A DNA stretch of 64,000 nt from positions 138,121 to 202,120 of the forward strand of contig KZ111166.1 in NCBI GenBank assembly GCA_002077045.2, given 5' to 3'. This document shows, piece after piece, positions 12,527 through 23,669 of this stretch. This DNA is from Rachicladosporium sp. CCFEE 5018. Lineage: Eukaryota; Ascomycota; Dothideomycetes; Cladosporiales; Cladosporiaceae. Within the stretch, counting starts at the first letter, position 1; every line of letters begins with the position of its first letter. A program made the translations under genes and the position numbers. Below the pieces are notes generated by a model, which had not been told where the DNA came from, searched no databases, and worked only from the letters and a program-made list of their open reading frames with translations.

Positions 12527-13139
12527 CTACAAGGACGACTTCCACCCTCCTTCCGCCTCAGATACCTGTCCAACACTTTTACTCACAGCCAGTAAACGCC
12601 TGTCATGGTATCTTGGAGCCACCAATGAAACGCCGATCGGCATGCCATGACAACCCGCGAAGCCTGGCACGTTCACAACAGGGGTATGTAGTGCCTATGT
12701 CAATGTCAGCTCTCGCTCCCTTTACCGGCATAGGACAGGTACTTACCGTCCACGTGGTACAAAACGCCGCACTCCCTGTACCCCCAATCCCCTCGGGCGC
12801 CTCATCAGGCACGCTCGGCGTGATGACCGCCACATATTTCCCAAGGATCTCATCGACGACGGGTCTCGCAGCAGCTACCTTATCGAAAGCTTCCAGCTGC
12901 GCTTTCCGCGTGATCTTCTCTGTGTTTCCGACGTGACCCACGAGTTGAGAGGAGATCTGCGATCTGTCGACAGTGTACTCGGGTAAGAAAGCGGTGCGTC
13001 CGTCGGAGGAGAGGACTGTGGCGTGCGATTTGGGGAGATTGTCGAGGGCGGTAGGGAGTGAGATTTCGGTGACTTCGGCGCCGTGGTTGCGGAGGAGATC
13101 TGCGGCTTTCGAGAGGGTTGCTTCGCCGCCTGAGCCGCC
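12527..13139 (-). pseudogene. amidase 3' half, copy A (5' half replaced)
   Basis: Two exon remnants (12747-13139 and 12527-12694, intron 52 nt with an intact GTAAGT donor and AG acceptor) encode the C-terminal part of an amidase-signature protein: SGGEATLSKAADLLRNHGAE, FLPEYTVDRSQISS, VITPSVPDEAPEGIG and GFAGCHGMPIGVSLVAPRY, ending WKSSL. Homology to the copy B amidase stops at about 13139. From there the sequence is a polysaccharide-deacetylase fragment. The catalytic Lys and both catalytic Ser residues of the family lie in the missing part, so no amidase activity is possible from this copy. Confidence 0.9.
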
Positions 13140-13720
13140 TCGCACACCTGGGGGATCAGAGCACGACTCTGCGGTGAGGGACGTCCATAGTACCACCCGT
13201 GTGGGGCATAGTCGGAGAGCTTATTTACGCTAGTGATGCCTTCGCGGATATGTTGCTTCTCTGCTTCGACAGAGAGGTTCGAATGGTCTATCCAGCGGTC
13301 GGCATGGCTTGCCACATCGTGACCCATTTCGACGCAGCGCGTGACGACCTCCGGCTGCTCTTCACAAGCCTTCGCCACAGCACATAGCGTGGACTTCATC
13401 TTATAGTCGTTGAACAACTAGCACAGCCTCCACCATCCCCTTCTCGAACCATACTCGAAGTCCGACTCGCCACTGTAGCTGCGCTCGTCGATGTCGGGCG
13501 CTGCTGGGTACTCTCTCAAGTTCGTCTCGGAAACACCATCGCCAAGAAAGACTGAGCGCTCGCCACCCTGCGTGGTGTCAATGTGGTTGCGGAGAAGTGA
13601 TATCGAAGGCGATCTACCTCTTCGTAGTTGATGACGAATGACACTGCGATCTTCGCTTGTTTTGACCACCTCAGACCCTTAAGACCTTTCTCTCCATAGC
13701 CCTTGAACTTGCGAGGGCAG
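13140..13720 (-). pseudogene. polysaccharide deacetylase (PuuE-like) fragment
   Basis: On the minus strand the sequence reads KIAVSFVINYEE, a ~50-nt GT-AG intron, then GGERSVFLGDG, YGSRRGWWRLC, KMKSTLCAVAKA, GHDVASHADRWIDH, and PHGWYYGRPSPQS. This order is characteristic of PuuE/allantoinase-type proteins of the NodB fold. An in-frame TAG interrupts RLC*LFN where the family has a sense codon. The fragment ends after about 150 residues and runs directly into the amidase remnant. It has no counterpart in copy B and lacks most of the domain, so it is a truncated pseudogene. The start upstream of 13700 is not clear. Confidence 0.8.
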
Positions 13721-14235
13721 GATGAGGATGATATATATCTCAGACATCTTCAGCGTGACCGACAAGTGTGGGCTTTGAAAGCAAGAAGAGTACTACTCCG
13801 ATTGTGCTGGTAAAGAGATGATTGGTATATCCTTACATGAGTGGCTCTACAAGACCAAGTACTTCAGGCGGCTTCATTGATCCCTGGCTGCATCGGGCAT
13901 CAGTCCATCGGTACCTGGCTAACCTTCACATAGGCATTGACACATAACGGTATCGCTGCAGCGGTCACGACGGGGAGAGTGTCGGCCTGTACCTGCATGT
14001 AGTCATGTAGATGAGCAGTTGGTAGATAAGGACATCGGCTAGTAAGAAGCCCCCAATTCTGGTCGGCCCATGTTCGGCAGCTCGGGAATCAATCGCTGAT
14101 CCACTATCGATGGATCTCAAGAAGACACCATTCGATCTGACTGATTCAGGCACTATCGGGTCGTTCATCCCTCTACCTAGCTGATCGAGGTCGACACCAT
14201 GCAGTCTCCAGCATAGTACAGCAAGTATGCCGAGC
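13721..14235. other. intergenic; duplication homology resumes near 13880
   Basis: The first ~150 nt have no match in copy B and belong to the replaced segment. From about 13880 the sequence aligns again with 43277 onward. No gene is visible. Confidence 0.5.
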
Positions 14236-17200
14236 TCACCAGAATGGGATGTAGCCCGCGTCGTCCTCTACAGCCGACCTGATCTTGCTCTTCCCTTTAC
14301 GAGCGCGTCCCTTGGTCTTGGGTGGCACGGCCGGCTGTAATATCTCGGTCAGCTCCTCGAAATCCATGCCGTAGTACTGGCCCAATCCGATATTGTCAAG
14401 ACCGCAGTCGCCTATGATTTCGCTGAGTGTACGCTCCAGTGCATGTAGCGTCTGCGTCCGGCGCTCACTGTCTGGCTTCGTCGCAATCTTGAGCAAGCCA
14501 TCGTTCAACTCAAGCGAAGCCTCCCACCACAGCCGACCACGTTCAAGCATCTCTGCTTCAGTCCCGGCAACGGCAAGCAACCCGGCCTCTCCATCGGAAG
14601 CCTCGTTGATACTGAAAATCAGGTTCCATAATTGATCAACATGCCAGGTTGCTAGGATTTGCTGATCCACGGGCGGATCTGGGTCTATGTCCGTAGACAT
14701 GTTCAGCGACTTCAGCGGTATGGCTTGCGAGAAGCGACGCTTCGTAACGACTCGTTGTACCGTGAACGCTGGCAGCTCTCCAATGATCGGGACGTCAGCT
14801 TCGATGGCTGGTAATCCCATGGCCTCTCCGGGAGTATTGAACGTCTCTGCAAAGGTCTTTGCAGCATCCAAGAAATCTTCATTTGGCGTCAGACCACCGT
14901 TGCGCTGTGGCTGAATCCTAGCATCCCAAACGTAATGAGGATAATGCACGTAGACCGCCGATGGCTCTTGCTGAATATGGCTGACATCAACACTGCAAGC
15001 TTCATTCCTGCGAACCATGATAAGCCATCGAACTTCGTCAATATTCATGACTTCCACCTCGTACAAGATCTCGCATCGGAGATCCCATGGTGCTTCTGCA
15101 AACCAGGCGTCCACAAGTGACCTTGAGCCTCTATCGTGCTGGCGTGAGAGCATACCAGGAAGTGACAACAGATGTTGTATGTCTTGTTGAGCAATGGCCA
15201 TACGGGGCATGAATCCGATTTGCGCTTGGCGATTGTATGGGCCCGTCACATCGTTGTCGTCGTCGAGCTGACGCTGCATATCGGCCACTGCGACGGCCTG
15301 CCTCACAGTCTCAGTCTTTTGCCGATGCGTTAATACGATGCCAAATTGCACTACGAGAGCTTGTGCGGCTTCGACGTCTTGTGAGAGAAGCAATTTCGAC
15401 ACTCGCTCGGTGAAGATCCCTTGCTGCTCGTCATCAAGATCACTATCACAGATTTCGGCCTTTTGCTTCATGGAGGCTGCCTGCAAGGGTACAGGCTCCG
15501 GCACTTTCCTTGCCTTCGGCATTGGTAATGGATCGGGCAATTCCAGCATCGCTTTGCCCTTCGATACTGGCTTGCTCGCCTTTGACTTACTTCCCTTGCC
15601 ATTCTTCGCCTTGTTCTGTGCCTTTTGCTTCATGGTGGAGCGCCGTTTCGGCGGCGCGTATGTGTCAGGTCGTAGGCGCTCGATGACCGTATCATCATCA
15701 CCAGCTCGCTTGTGCGGTCCACGTTCGCAATCTACGATCTTCAACATCTTCGGAGGCAAGGCTTTGTGCTTAGGCAGCTTCACGGTCGAAGTGGAAATGT
15801 TCTCGCTGGTGGCGGTCGGCTCTAAAATGTCGATTAGGAGGCCTTCTGCGTGAGCGTATCCAGGCTGCCCACTGTCCCCTTGCCACGCCTGTGGCTCGTG
15901 CGCTTGCTTCACTGGTAGCCGCATGGATGGGGAGATCCGACACGTTAGGGCAGGGAACTGCTCAGGGTCCGCACGAAATGCGTTAGCAGCATAGCTGGTG
16001 TCAACGAGATGACCTGTACGGGTCTGAGGCTGGGCTGGCACCGCCTTCCCTGCCCAGGGCTCAGCGCCACCCAACATGGTATCTGCGTACCTGGCGGGTG
16101 TCAGACTAGATGTGTGCTGCGCAGCTCTGCGAATCGCATCTCTGTCTTGATGCTTGAGCCTTGAGGACCCGAGCACATCGCGCAAACTCCTTTCGGGATC
16201 GGCATCGGCATGGCGTGCCAACATGAGCTGGTCTCTTGTCCTGAGCGGACGGCTCGTACTGACAGAGGCTGAAGGCCGACCATTCTCCAGCTCCCACTTG
16301 GCCTGGTTCGCAGCATCTCCCATCAGTCCGATACCGTCTACCTGGGCGTAGCGGCGCTCGTAGGTGGGAAAGGGCTCCTCCACCGTCGCAGGCGTCTCAT
16401 GAGAAGAAGTCGGAGGGACTGATCCCGGAGTTGCGGTGCCGTCAGTGGATTCTGAGTCGCTGACGAAGACTTGAGGCATCATGCAAGTGAGAGCGCTGCT
16501 TTGTACGTTCGCCTGCCTAACATGGTCGTCGCGAAACTTTTGACCATTGCCTACAAGTTTTGCGAAGCCTGTCCTGCCCGCATTGCCGGCGCCTCCCGAT
16601 CCTTCATCGCTTTCCGTCTCTTCAGCAGACTCATCAGACACCTCGTCGTTGACGGCAGGGCGCTTCAGGAGTGCTGCAAAGGCACCGTCCAGCTGTTCCT
16701 TGGTCTGCTCTGGCTCATCGTCCTCGTTCTCGCCCTGACTTGGCATGATCGAGACGCCCTGCGGCATTCTGATGCGGCCGGAAGTCTCTTTCGTTTGCGT
16801 AGCGATCTGCTGGTACCGAATTGCGTCTTTGCTCGGCTCCGGTGCAGCGTCGGGGCTCAGCAGCTCCGTCGTCTCTCCCATACCCACCAGCCATTGACTC
16901 GTCCTGGGCTGTTCGCCGACAAACTCCCAGTGACGCTCGATTGGAGGTGAAGCAGTTATCAGAGGTAGTTGGGGCTCTTTGCGGATGTTTGTCAAGCGCT
17001 CAAGTGGTGGAAAGGGCGTGAGTTCATCGAGCAGCGCGGTGAGATCCATGTGCTCCTGTCCACTGAGAGGTGACAAGGCTGTGCCAATCTCTCCACTGTA
17101 GCAGTATGCCCCTTGCTGCCCATCCCATTGTGATGTACGGACCGTGGTCAGGTTCTTTGTGCAAGAGACCGGCACCAAGCCACTGAAACGCGCTCTGAGG

Positions 17201-17705
17201 TGAACAGGTAGTTGTGAAAGCTGCGTGGCTGAGACCTTCTCACGTGATTTCATGCCATCGCGTTGCACAACATGGCTGGAAAGCGATACCGGCTCTCTAT
17301 CGGCTTCGACTGGCTCATCACTGACAATGGGAACCGCGTCATCGTCAAAGCTCGCGTTCAGTGCACTTTCTCCGAAAAGCTCAACTTGCGGCAGCCGATC
17401 TTCTTCACTTGCATCGTCAAGCTCCTGCGCCACGTAGCGATCCGTGACATCGCGAAGCAGTCCATCGAGAGCCAGGCCATGAGTGCTATGGCAGATCAAA
17501 GCGAAGATCTGCAGTGCATGTCAGTGGTGCTTCGGTACAGTCGTGCCATCAAACTGACTTGGTTGTTTCCATCGTGTACCAGATCCCAAGACGTGCGATC
17601 TGCCACGACGTGTGCAGCACCGTCGGTGAAGTGCTTGATGACTGTGCGAGCTGCGCTTGGAGTAAAGCGGTATAGCGAGCCGTGGACGTAACATGCCTGG
17701 TCCAT
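14236..17705 (-). CDS. large fungal orphan protein, copy A
   Basis: Two exons (17559-17705, 14236-17508; intron 50 nt, GTCAGT donor) give 1139 residues. I do not recognise the family. The short N-terminal exon (MDQACYVHGSLYRF) joins an ordered-looking start (IFALICHSTHGLALDGLL). Residues ~100-650 are polar, acidic and low in complexity with scattered Ser/Pro. A basic KQKAQNKAKNGKGSKSK patch near 690 could be a nuclear signal. From about 740 to 1090 a hydrophobic, Trp-containing region looks like a folded domain (DLRCEILYEVEVM, VYVHYPHYVWDARI, RLWWEASLELNDG), ending GYIPFW. The same domains are kept in copy B with many substitutions and indels but no frame break, so it is under coding constraint. 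Role unknown; a nuclear scaffold is only a guess. Confidence 0.75.
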
Positions 17706-18078
17706 CGTGCTTCACGCTTTGTCGTCGATTGATGTGTTGTCGAGCAGAGGTGATGTTGCAGCGGAAGCGGAAGCAGGCAGTCGCGCATGTCCCCGGAGGC
17801 AGGCGCGGCGGAAGTCTTGTAGTTAAGAAAGTGCAACCCGGACCACCGCGCCTTCGCTGCCCGGTGCTCACCATCCTGACATGAATCTGCACTTCATTCA
17901 CCTGAGACACCCTGATGCACATGGAGCTGTCTGATGTTCGCACAGTCCATGTACAAGCATTGGTGGCTCATGTCCAGACTTCACTCCACCTTCGTTATCG
18001 GCGACGCCGCATTACAATTATTTCTCACCATCCTAGCCAACGTCCCTTGAGGAAAGTCGAGAGGCACTCAGTTAACCT
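17706..18078. other. intergenic between two minus-strand genes
   Basis: 373 nt upstream of the orphan gene and downstream of the coiled-coil gene. It aligns with 47110-47503 in copy B with small indels. No gene seen; presumed promoter. Confidence 0.45.
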
Positions 18079-19023
18079 TCACCCACCCTCCCGCGACTTC
18101 TCCACCCCCATCACCCACTTCATCTGATTCGTCACGGTCTCCATATCCTGACTTAACTTCCTCGTCTTCTCAGTCTCCTCACTCGCAGCCAGCTCCACGC
18201 CCTCTTTCCACTCCTCCACGGCCGCCTTGTGCTTCTCGTGCATCTCCACGTACTGCTCGTGCGCGGTGCAATTCTGCTCGAACACCGCACACATCTGTCC
18301 TGAGATCACTGCTAGCCGCGCCACTTTCGGAGCATCCCCGTCTGCATCCTTCCGGAGCTGTGCGAAGTCCTTGCGAAATCTCCCCGCGCGTTGCTGGTAC
18401 TCCGTTGACAATTGACGATGGCTCTGCTCCAGTATACTCGCATGTATCGTCGAATGCTTCGCCTCATCGTGTGCCCGCTGTACCTCCACCCTCGCCGTCT
18501 CCACAGCCTCATCCCGCTCCGCCTCCAATCGCCGTGCACGCCCCTCTGCTGCCTCCCTCCTTGTCCTCTCGACACCCATTTCCTCCTTCATCAATTCGAG
18601 CTTGCGGTCCCGGCGCTTGAGAAGTGAAGAGTCCATGTTCTTAGCATGTTGCAAATTGTCCTTCTCCGTTCTCAGCGCTTCTAGTTGGGGCTGCATGGTC
18701 TGGATCGTCCGATCCTGTTCCTGTGATCGGAGTTGCACCAGCTCCAACTCCTTCTTCAGGCGATCGTTTGCAGCCATGAGCGTTTCGATCACTCGTCCGC
18801 TCTTGCCTGCGGTGGTGGCATGGCCGACTGCTGAAGACCATTGGCCGTTCTCAGCCGTTGGCGAAAGAGACCCTTTGCGAGTAGGATCATCGTGCTTGAC
18901 ATTCTCGACACCTCCACTGTCCTGCCTCGGTGTCGTCCCGTTCATGACTCTCGCTACAGAGACTCTCCGCTTCTCGCCGATCATGCCGTTCAGGATGTCA
19001 AGATCGGTGGTGTCAAGGCTCAC
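18079..19023 (-). CDS. She3-like coiled-coil protein, copy A
   Basis: A 314-codon frame dominated by a long coiled coil. After a polar N-terminus (IGEKRRVSVARVMNG) comes GKSGRVIETLMAANDRLKKE, which starts a helix running to about residue 255 (RRDRKLELMKEEM, REAAEGRARRLEAERDEAVE, HASILEQSHRQLSTEYQQ), then EWKEGVELAASEETEKTRKL. This arrangement resembles fungal proteins annotated as She3 (SWI5-dependent HO expression protein 3). In yeast She3 links mRNA cargo to a myosin motor; the role in filamentous fungi is not established. The first codon of this frame is GTG, whereas copy B has ATG there. Either a short upstream exon exists or translation starts at the ATG of codon 14. No intron found with confidence. 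Confidence 0.65.
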   Translation of the reverse strand: MSLDTTDLDILNGMIGEKRRVSVARVMNGTTPRQDSGGVENVKHDDPTRKGSLSPTAENGQWSSAVGHATTAGKSGRVIETLMAANDRLKKELELVQLRSQEQDRTIQTMQPQLEALRTEKDNLQHAKNMDSSLLKRRDRKLELMKEEMGVERTRREAAEGRARRLEAERDEAVETARVEVQRAHDEAKHSTIHASILEQSHRQLSTEYQQRAGRFRKDFAQLRKDADGDAPKVARLAVISGQMCAVFEQNCTAHEQYVEMHEKHKAAVEEWKEGVELAASEETEKTRKLSQDMETVTNQMKWVMGVEKSREGG

Positions 19024-19986
19024 AGACGGCAGCCGATACAGCCTCTCTGCAATTCGAGAGCATTAGCGTACTGCGGAGATAAAGCGAGTATAGTCTGTGG
19101 GAGTTCGGATGCTAGCATCTACCCTCTTTCTTTGTTAACTTCCGCTTCGCACCTTCGCTTCGATGCAGTAAGCGGTTGATGCCGCGGTGTACTTGCCCTC
19201 CGCCTTGTGACAAGAGCATTTGTCAATCGAGTCTTCGCACGTTAGCTTTCCACGCACTTCAGATGACCACAGAAAGGAATGAGACAGGGGGATGGCGATA
19301 GTGAACTTGGGGGGCGTATGGCTGCATCCCAGTGAGTGTTGACAGTTAACGCTCACTTCGCGCTCACTTCGCGTAGGTATTAAGCTTTGCCTATCGTTTG
19401 ATAGGCTTTACCGGCCACTCGGTCCGCTCCGGACCCCTAGCCGTGCCTGTCGATCGGTGGATCGTGGAGCTTTACAGTCCCCAGTGAGCGCCACTGCTCC
19501 AGGTTAGCAACATGGTCAAGAGCTGCTACAGAGAGACTCACAATATCGTACCTCGCCGTGATGTTACTGCGAGATGATGAGTTACCGGAAACGCGTTTCG
19601 TTTGATAGATGAATTGGGGGAGCGTTCGCAGCGACGCAAGGCAGTGGAGTCGCCATCCTAACCGCTTACTCACCGCCGAAGCGGCCATGAGACTTGTCGG
19701 AAAGTAAGTTTCTTTACTCGAGACATCTGAGATCGCTTGCGAAGAGTCATGTCTACATGTTCACATGACAGCTACCTTTGTTGAGGAAAACAGACCGATG
19801 AGGTTGACACGAAGCTCAACGACGTTAGGATGCATTGGACACGATGTGGCATTGCTGCCGATGAGCAATGAAAGGTTGAAAAAGTGCTCGTGAGCAACGT
19901 GTCTCATTCGATCGTATCTGAACCACCTGCCGCGCTGTCTTGAGCCTCTGGTACATTCATGTTGTCTATCGCAAGCTTTGAACAGC
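19024..19986. other. 0.96-kb upstream/intergenic region, copy A
   Basis: Lies between the coiled-coil gene start and the sedolisin 3' end. It contains the tandem GCTCACTTCGC repeat and two hairpins described separately, plus short open frames on the minus strand that are not preserved in copy B. No gene is supported. Confidence 0.45.
19351..19435. repeat. tandem GCTCACTTCGC repeat plus two perfect hairpins, copy A
   Basis: GCTCACTTCGC occurs twice back to back at 19351-19372. Then GCCTATC-GTTT-GATAGGC at 19389-19406 and GGTCCG-CTC-CGGACC at 19421-19435 form perfect stems with 4- and 3-nt loops. The same arrangement is kept in copy B. What it does is unknown; possibilities are a transcription terminator-like structure, a structured 5' leader, or a mobile-element remnant. 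Confidence 0.75.
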
Positions 19987-22013
19987 TTACGGAAGACTCA
20001 AGAAGAGCTTCAAGAGCTTTGGAAAGTTCGGTGTGCCTAGCCCAGTTACTGGATCCCATCCAGGCGCAGATTGGAAACCCGGCGTACCACAGCCCTGGTT
20101 GCCACCTTGCGTGATATCGTTAAAGACCTCCGGATGAGCGTACGCAGTCGGGTTGATAAAGCCGATGGACTTCTTACCAGCGGTAAGACGAGCCTCGTTG
20201 ATGAGGGTGAGGATGCTGCCGAGTGTTGGCGAGGAGGCAGAGGTGCCGTAGACGAGCGCGAACTCTCCATCAACAGCAACAACATAGTTGGCACCGTTGG
20301 CTGAGATGTCGGGGTGGCCGCGGGTCTGCTGCGAGTTGTTGAATCGGTCTGCGCCGTATGGCGGAGGGTGATTCTTGAACCATGACTTGACCGCTGCCGC
20401 TTGGTAAGATGGCAGAGGGAAGACGTTCGAGAAGCCACCGCCGGAATAGATGACGGTCTCACAAGCCTCCTCAGGCTGTGTGTGGGTGGCAAGTGCCTTG
20501 ATGATGTTCGTTCCCGGCTTGACCTGGGTGGCGCCGACGGAGGTCACGTACGGGCATGTGCCAGGGAATGAAGGGTTGAAGCGGCCGGAGGTGCCGTCGG
20601 TGTAAGTAATATTGTTGGGTCCGACGCCTGGTGGTGGGGCGCCTGGGGCTATGCACTGTCCACCGTTGCCAGCTACACCGTAGTCACCGGAAGAGTACAG
20701 GATGCTGACACCTTGTAGGCCAAGCTTCATATACTCGTTGCACTGGCGTCGTTCGTAGGCGGGGGTGAGGTCGTACTCGTTGTAGCTGTAAGACGTGCTG
20801 ATGACTTTCGTAGCGGCGAAGCCACCGCAGTTTTCTGGACCCTTGTAGCCTCCCGGCAAAGGGTCTGGGTAAATACCATCTTGGGTTGGGTCATCGCCGC
20901 CGCAGTAGCTGGCATCGAGAGCATCAAGGAAATTGTTGAAGCTGGCGCCTTCAACGAGGTCGCCGACTTGGTAGAGGGTAACCTTCTGGGGGTAGACCAG
21001 GGTCATTGCATACTCGAGATCGAGGTCACTCTCACCATTGTAGTTGAATGACATGACCTGCGATTGGACAACGCCACCATCGATAGAATCGAGAATGGGT
21101 CGGTTGCCAACTTGGCGAGTGCTGAAGTTGGCGAAGAAGAGATCGAGATCGGATGGAACGTACGCTTGCGGAGTGTACTCGACAATACCATAGCTGTTGC
21201 CGGGTGCAGCGTAGACGTTGGGTGGGAATTCGTACAGCGCACGAAGGCAGTTGGGCGTGATCTGGGTGTCGCATTTTTCAAGCTCCTTGATGATATTGTT
21301 CTTGCCTCCAAGCCATTGACCAAGCTTAGGCAGAGAGCCAGATGACGGGTTGCCAAGGGGAATCTTGTTGTCGCGCTTCTTGACCGAAGTATTGGCCGGA
21401 TCGCGGGCCTTGATCTTGGCATCGAAGTGCACAGTAGGCGTGACGAAATCGACGTGCTTCGTGAGGTGCGCAGGCAGTTTGTACTCGTCGCAGGCAACGT
21501 GCGGCTGACCAGACGTGTGCTCCCAGACATGATACTTGGTCTGAAGCAACTCTTCGGCTTCGTCCACGGTGGCGTCGAATTGCAACCACCCCATGCTTTG
21601 CGATTGCTTAATGCGATCTGCAGCAATGCCAGAGCTCGTCAGCCAAGCCTTGACCGACCTGACGGTCTCGTCACTGCGCACAAACATCAGTCTCACGTTC
21701 CACGCAGTTTGGGATGTGTCGCACTGTACCTCGGAGCGAACGCTTGCGCGACATCCTTCGCAGACCAGTGCTGGCCGTACTTCTCGGATTCTGGGTGGGA
21801 CACGTCCATGAGCCAGTCTGACCCTTGGTCAAGGCCACCCTGTGCGAGGGCTATCCGCATGGGCAGAATAGCCCTTCGGTCCAGTGCATCGCGTCGTGTC
21901 CAGCCATGTGGATTGCTGTTCCGTTTCTCATGAACTGCATTGGGAATAGAGACTGGGGAAGCCAAAGACCCAGCGACCAGCAAGCTGGAAACGAGGGCTG
22001 TAGAGAATAACAT
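19987..22013 (-). CDS. sedolisin (S53) secreted peptidase, copy A
   Basis: Two exons (21730-22013, 19987-21673; 56-nt intron, GTACAG donor) give 656 residues. Sedolisins are acid serine-carboxyl peptidases, secreted as proenzymes by fungi (tripeptidyl-peptidase type). A signal peptide (MLFSTALVSSLLVAGSLA) is followed by a pro-kumamolisin prodomain (SDWLMDVSHPESEKYGQHWS, AFAPSDETV) to about residue 195. The catalytic domain carries the Glu/Asp pair in GESDLDLEY (about 309 and 313), the oxyanion Asp in SSGDYGV (about 425) and the nucleophile Ser in GTSASSP (about 573). The C-terminal DITQGGNQGC and GWDPVTGLGTPNF are calcium-site motifs. All key residues are present and the gene seems active. 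It probably serves extracellular protein digestion. Confidence 0.93.
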
Positions 22014-22088
22014 GATGGACTGCTCTCTCGTAGTGCGAAGAGGTGGGTCGTAGGGCAACCTTGGGAAGCACCAGCAGGATGGGAACAC

Positions 22089-22093
22089 TTATA
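22089..22093 (-). promoter_or_regulatory. TATA box of sedolisin copy A
   Basis: On the minus strand a TTTATAAG lies 76 nt before the start codon. The same site occurs at 51485-51489 in copy B at the same distance. Confidence 0.5.
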
Positions 22094-23669
22094 AACATCG
22101 CCAGCGCCATCGTGACTACAGTGGCTGCATACCTTCATGCTCTCCTCCTGCCTCATCGAGAGGGTGGTAGGCGGCAGAGCTCGGTCGCTGGTCTGCATCG
22201 CTGCCGCGCTCTTGCCCAAGAAGGACAGCATAAATGGGCGCCATCTTAAGATCGACGTCGCTAGGCGAAGATCAAGCATCCCAGATTACCTTAGAGCGCC
22301 ACTCGTGCAGTAGCCGTTATTGCCAATGGTAGATAAGCACGGCGACAAGACCACTTGAGCATCTTGATTTGATGGCATCTACGGGTCGTGCCTGGGCCGA
22401 CGCTGGGGTAACTGATGCTCTGATCGTAGTGGGTCAAGAGGCCGAGGGGTAGAAACCAACGCTGGCGCTATCTTCGCTAGAAGGTTGGTCGAGGTAGCGG
22501 CGCTAGATGAATGATATATATGGCCTTCCTCATCGGCTGTAGCGTGTGCAGTTGCCCAATCGCGCGGTAACGGCATGGTCGCGTGCTTGTGCCTAGCAGC
22601 AGTACATCTTGTGCACTAAAGATCCCGGCGAGATGGGTTGCGCCCAGATGTTGGCACAGTGACAGTGGTTCGTTGCGATGACTTCGGTACTCTCTGTGGT
22701 GGGGTCCATCAAAGAATGGAAGGTCGAAGTACCATATCGCAGCGGCAGCATCTGCACCCGTCATGCACGTACCCGCTCCACCCCCACGGTAATATAAAAA
22801 CAGCCGGGATAAGCGCATGTCGCAAGCATGCAACGGTGCAGCGATAAGCATCGCGTTCATACGCTTGACAAGCCATGCTTTACAGCGACAAAGGCAGCAC
22901 GCAGGCAGAGTCATAAAACTGGGCAATCTCTAGCCATACGGTGCATAACCGCTGTTGCTCACCACCTGCTCATCACCTCGGACACTCATCACGAGGTACA
23001 GTAGGACGTAGCTCCGAACGCCGTTTCGTGCCATCTGAACTTTGTACCTGTGGCGACTTCGGCACGCTACTCAATCTTGCCGGTGCGACCCATGAATCCC
23101 TACAATACAGAGTAAAACTCTCCGACGCGGCCGAATACTTCGCCACGGGCGGGCTATGCGCCAGGCGTTGCTTTTCACGCGATCGATTCGACGACCAATA
23201 ATCAGCAACTTCATGATTGACATATCCGCGAAGGCTTTTTCGAATGCGATATTCTACCTGCCCTCTTGGGCCAGTCCAACAACACAGCCATGGCGCGTCG
23301 TCGATTAGCCGAGGCGCATATAAAAGCTACATGTGCTCTCCCAAAACTCTCGAGGTGAACTTGTGGTATTCTCGACTGCATTGCGAAGTTTACCTCGCTC
23401 TTGCTGCACGGTTGAGAACGCGTCGCCATTGTGTAACAAATCAAGCCCTCAGCAACATCTGTCCACAAGGCATTCGCCTGGAATTCATCGTTGCGGTGCC
23501 ATTTACGTTGGCTGATTATAATTCTCCTGCCACAGTGACCCCTAGGCTTGAGGTACACAGAATCCATGGGTACACACCTTTTGCGGGCTTTCTTGTCAGA
23601 GCGATTGGGCAACGCCTGCTACAAGGTGCTGATGTTCAAACTCCATCGTTCCGTCTTCAAGCCTCAAGT
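22094..23669. other. 1.6 kb without a convincing gene, copy A
   Basis: Sits between the sedolisin promoter and the esterase 3' end. The copy B counterpart is similar for the first ~850 nt, then increasingly different. Open frames on either strand do not survive in both copies. A plus-strand TATA-like AATATAAAAA near 22790 is partly kept in copy B (AATATAAGAA). Confidence 0.45.

Noticed and set aside
22477..22926. 149-codon minus-strand ORF
   Set aside because: Not open in copy B and no recognisable motif.
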